Under the pieces are notes generated by a model. That model was not told the origin of the DNA. It did not search any database and saw only the letters and a list, made by a program, of their open reading frames with translations. Positions 62,874 to 64,000 of a stretch of 64,000 bases of DNA are shown in pieces; position 1 is the stretch's first letter; each line of letters starts with the position of its first letter. The position numbers were made by a program, and so were the translations under genes. This DNA is from a bacterium (GTDB lineage: Bacteria > UBP15 > UBA6099): positions 112,558 to 176,557 of the forward strand of contig JAKQPS010000082.1 in assembly GCA_029564595.1 (NCBI GenBank), in the 5' to 3' direction.

Positions 62874-63164
62874 TCAAACAACCTCGAAAGACGCAGGTTC
62901 GTCGGGCCATGCGCCTTTAGCGTGGGTTGATTTGAGTCGTTTGACGCAGTTTTCGCACAGTTCTATCATGAGCAGTTCGTCTTCGTCCTTCATGATTTTT
63001 TTGATTTCCCAGCGGAGTCGTTCGCGGCCCCTGTCGGTGAGGTAGCAGCAGTAAACGCTGAATTGTTTTCTTTCGCCGTAACCTTTCATTATTCTGCCGA
63101 CTTTTCGAAGTCTGGCGGGGTCGCAGACGTCATACGCGACCAGATGCCAAGATTTTTCTCTCAT
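62874..63164 (-). CDS. cas2: CRISPR-associated Cas2
   Basis: 96 residues from ATG 63164, two bases after the cas1 stop. WHLVAYDVCDPARLRKVGRI and GYGERKQFSVYCCYL give the ferredoxin-like fold with the conserved Asp (AYDV), as in Cas2 nucleases of the adaptation complex. A Cys pair (CENC) and a WPDEPASFEVV tail extend the C-terminus. The in-frame start at 63212 overlaps cas1 and is unlikely. Confidence 0.92.
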   Translation of the reverse strand: MREKSWHLVAYDVCDPARLRKVGRIMKGYGERKQFSVYCCYLTDRGRERLRWEIKKIMKDEDELLMIELCENCVKRLKSTHAKGAWPDEPASFEVV

Positions 63165-63166
63165 GA

Positions 63167-64000
63167 TTAACGCAGTCTCCCTCTTGCGAAAAGGCCGGGT
63201 TCTCCTGTCCATTCTTTTTCCAGCAACCTGACTTCAAGCTCGATGGTTCTGTAGTAAGACAGAGAGTAGTCGAGGATAGGGTGTTTCCATTTTTCTTCGA
63301 GTCTGGATTCGTAGAGGACGATTGCTTTTTTTCTGCCTGAAGCGGAAAGCCATACTTTTGCGTTTGTGACGTTGAAGTCTGCGGCGAGGTCCCACTGGAG
63401 CCGGTTCACGGAGCCGAGGAGGGGGATGTCCCAAAGAGCTACTCTGAACAAGTCCATGAGGTCCATAACCAGCGGGTAGGCCGAGGATCTCGGAGTGTGG
63501 AAATAGCCGACGGCTGGGTCGAGGCCGACGGCGACGATGGCTGTGAGCGTGGACTGGTAGAGCAGGGAGTATCCGAAGCTGAGCAGGGCGTTGAAGCGGT
63601 CTTGGGGAGGTCTGCGCGTTCTGCCGTCGGGGAGCATTTCTGCGGGAGCTCTGTTTTTGATGAGTTCGGGAAAAATGTCGAAGTACGCGCGAGCCGCCGC
63701 GCCTTCGCAGCCGCGAATTTCGTCTAGAGAGGCCGCGTTTGACATGTCTTTAACGCAAGCTCTGATTGAGTTTGCGGCGAGGACGCATGGTCGGGGCCTG
63801 CCTTGATGGGGGGCGGTGGCTCTCAACATGTATCGCAGTTGGCTTTCGGCTTTGGCGCGGGCGGTTCTTCTGGAAAGATCAATACAAATGGCCGGAGACG
63901 ATAAGGCTTTGAATTGTCTGAGTCGCCGTTGAACCGAGCCTGCTCCGGCGAGAAGTCCGGCGACGTAGCGTCCGCCGGCGGATATCCAATGAACGGGAAT
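63167..64000 (-). CDS. cas1: CRISPR-associated Cas1, partial (right edge)
   Basis: The frame is open to the window edge; at least 277 residues are visible. IPVHWISAGGRYVAGLLAG and LRQFKALSSPAICIDLSRR are the Cas1 core N-terminal side; the metal-binding triad appears as Glu in EIRGCEGAAARAYFD, His in GYFHTPRSS and Asp in VMDLMDLFRV. Cas1 inserts new spacers with Cas2. A Cas4 domain, if fused, would lie outside the window. Part of the gene beyond 64000 is not seen. Confidence 0.93.
   Translation of the reverse strand: MPVHWISAGGRYVAGLLAGAGSVQRRLRQFKALSSPAICIDLSRRTARAKAESQLRYMLRATAPHQGRPRPCVLAANSIRACVKDMSNAASLDEIRGCEGAAARAYFDIFPELIKNRAPAEMLPDGRTRRPPQDRFNALLSFGYSLLYQSTLTAIVAVGLDPAVGYFHTPRSSAYPLVMDLMDLFRVALWDIPLLGSVNRLQWDLAADFNVTNAKVWLSASGRKKAIVLYESRLEEKWKHPILDYSLSYYRTIELEVRLLEKEWTGEPGLFARGRLR

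Noticed and set aside
1-64000. tRNA, rRNA, riboswitch or insertion-sequence transposase
   Set aside because: I looked for these in the intergenic stretches and saw none; small RNAs without sequence hallmarks cannot be excluded by eye.

Overview
The window looks like chromosomal DNA of an uncultured, strictly anaerobic, diderm bacterium that lives on amino acids or peptides and on glycans. Evidence for anaerobiosis is the set of ferredoxin-dependent enzymes: a complete Rnf complex, 2-oxoglutarate-type and 2-oxoisovalerate-type ferredoxin oxidoreductases, indolepyruvate ferredoxin oxidoreductase and an Hdr-like electron module. Evidence for a diderm envelope is an Lnt-like N-acyltransferase, lipoproteins and an O-antigen-ligase-like protein. 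Base composition is near 50% GC throughout most genes. I cannot name a phylum from the sequence alone. I found no rRNA, tRNA or insertion-sequence transposase.

Layout. 1-13.9 kb: a partial asparagine synthase, a GT4 glycosyltransferase, a Tat-exported phosphoesterase, then a leftward glycan-processing group (GH38 alpha-mannosidase-like, sugar-phosphate nucleotidyltransferase, GHMP sugar kinase, GH94-like phosphorylase), a Nudix hydrolase, a phosphodiester glycosidase and a flavin reductase. 14-16.2 kb: a small unknown gene, radC and a divergent PRPP synthetase. 16.3-23.2 kb: one leftward operon korDABC-hdrACB. 23.4-29.4 kb: thyX, an unusual aminotransferase/acyl-thioester-reductase fusion, an Lnt-like protein and a small Cys-rich protein. 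29.6-35.3 kb: a ~188-bp repeat element, then rnfCDGEAB plus an RseC-like gene. 35.4-39.4 kb: DUF3795, an AttH/CrtC-like protein, an amidohydrolase and a well-promoted orphan gene. 39.7-51.4 kb: a long rightward amino-acid catabolism block, iorAB-paaK-ACT-livK-livHMG-livK-livF-paaK. 51.6-60.1 kb: acyl-CoA dehydrogenase, two zinc-ribbon proteins, a second tandem-ACT protein with a vor-type operon, and the O-antigen-ligase-like gene. 60.1-64 kb: the second repeat copy, small phage-like remnants, a truncated membrane-protein gene, and a CRISPR array (10 identical 37-bp repeats) followed by cas2 and a partial cas1 at the right edge.

How it fits together (inference). Imported aromatic or branched-chain amino acids would be transaminated, oxidised by Ior or Vor to acyl-CoAs with reduction of ferredoxin, and acyl/aryl-CoA chemistry would be handled by PaaK and acyl-CoA dehydrogenase. 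Reduced ferredoxin would be used by Rnf to make an ion gradient or exchanged through the Kor-Hdr module. Each amino-acid-derived 2-oxoacid oxidoreductase region carries its own tandem-ACT protein, which suggests amino-acid sensing.

Most notable items: the 1018-residue class III aminotransferase fused to an AAR-like acyl-thioester reductase with its catalytic Cys kept; a CRISPR-Cas locus of undetermined type whose effector lies outside the window; a two-copy ~188-bp mobile-looking element with hairpin ends; and a strongly promoted gene of unknown family at 38.6 kb.
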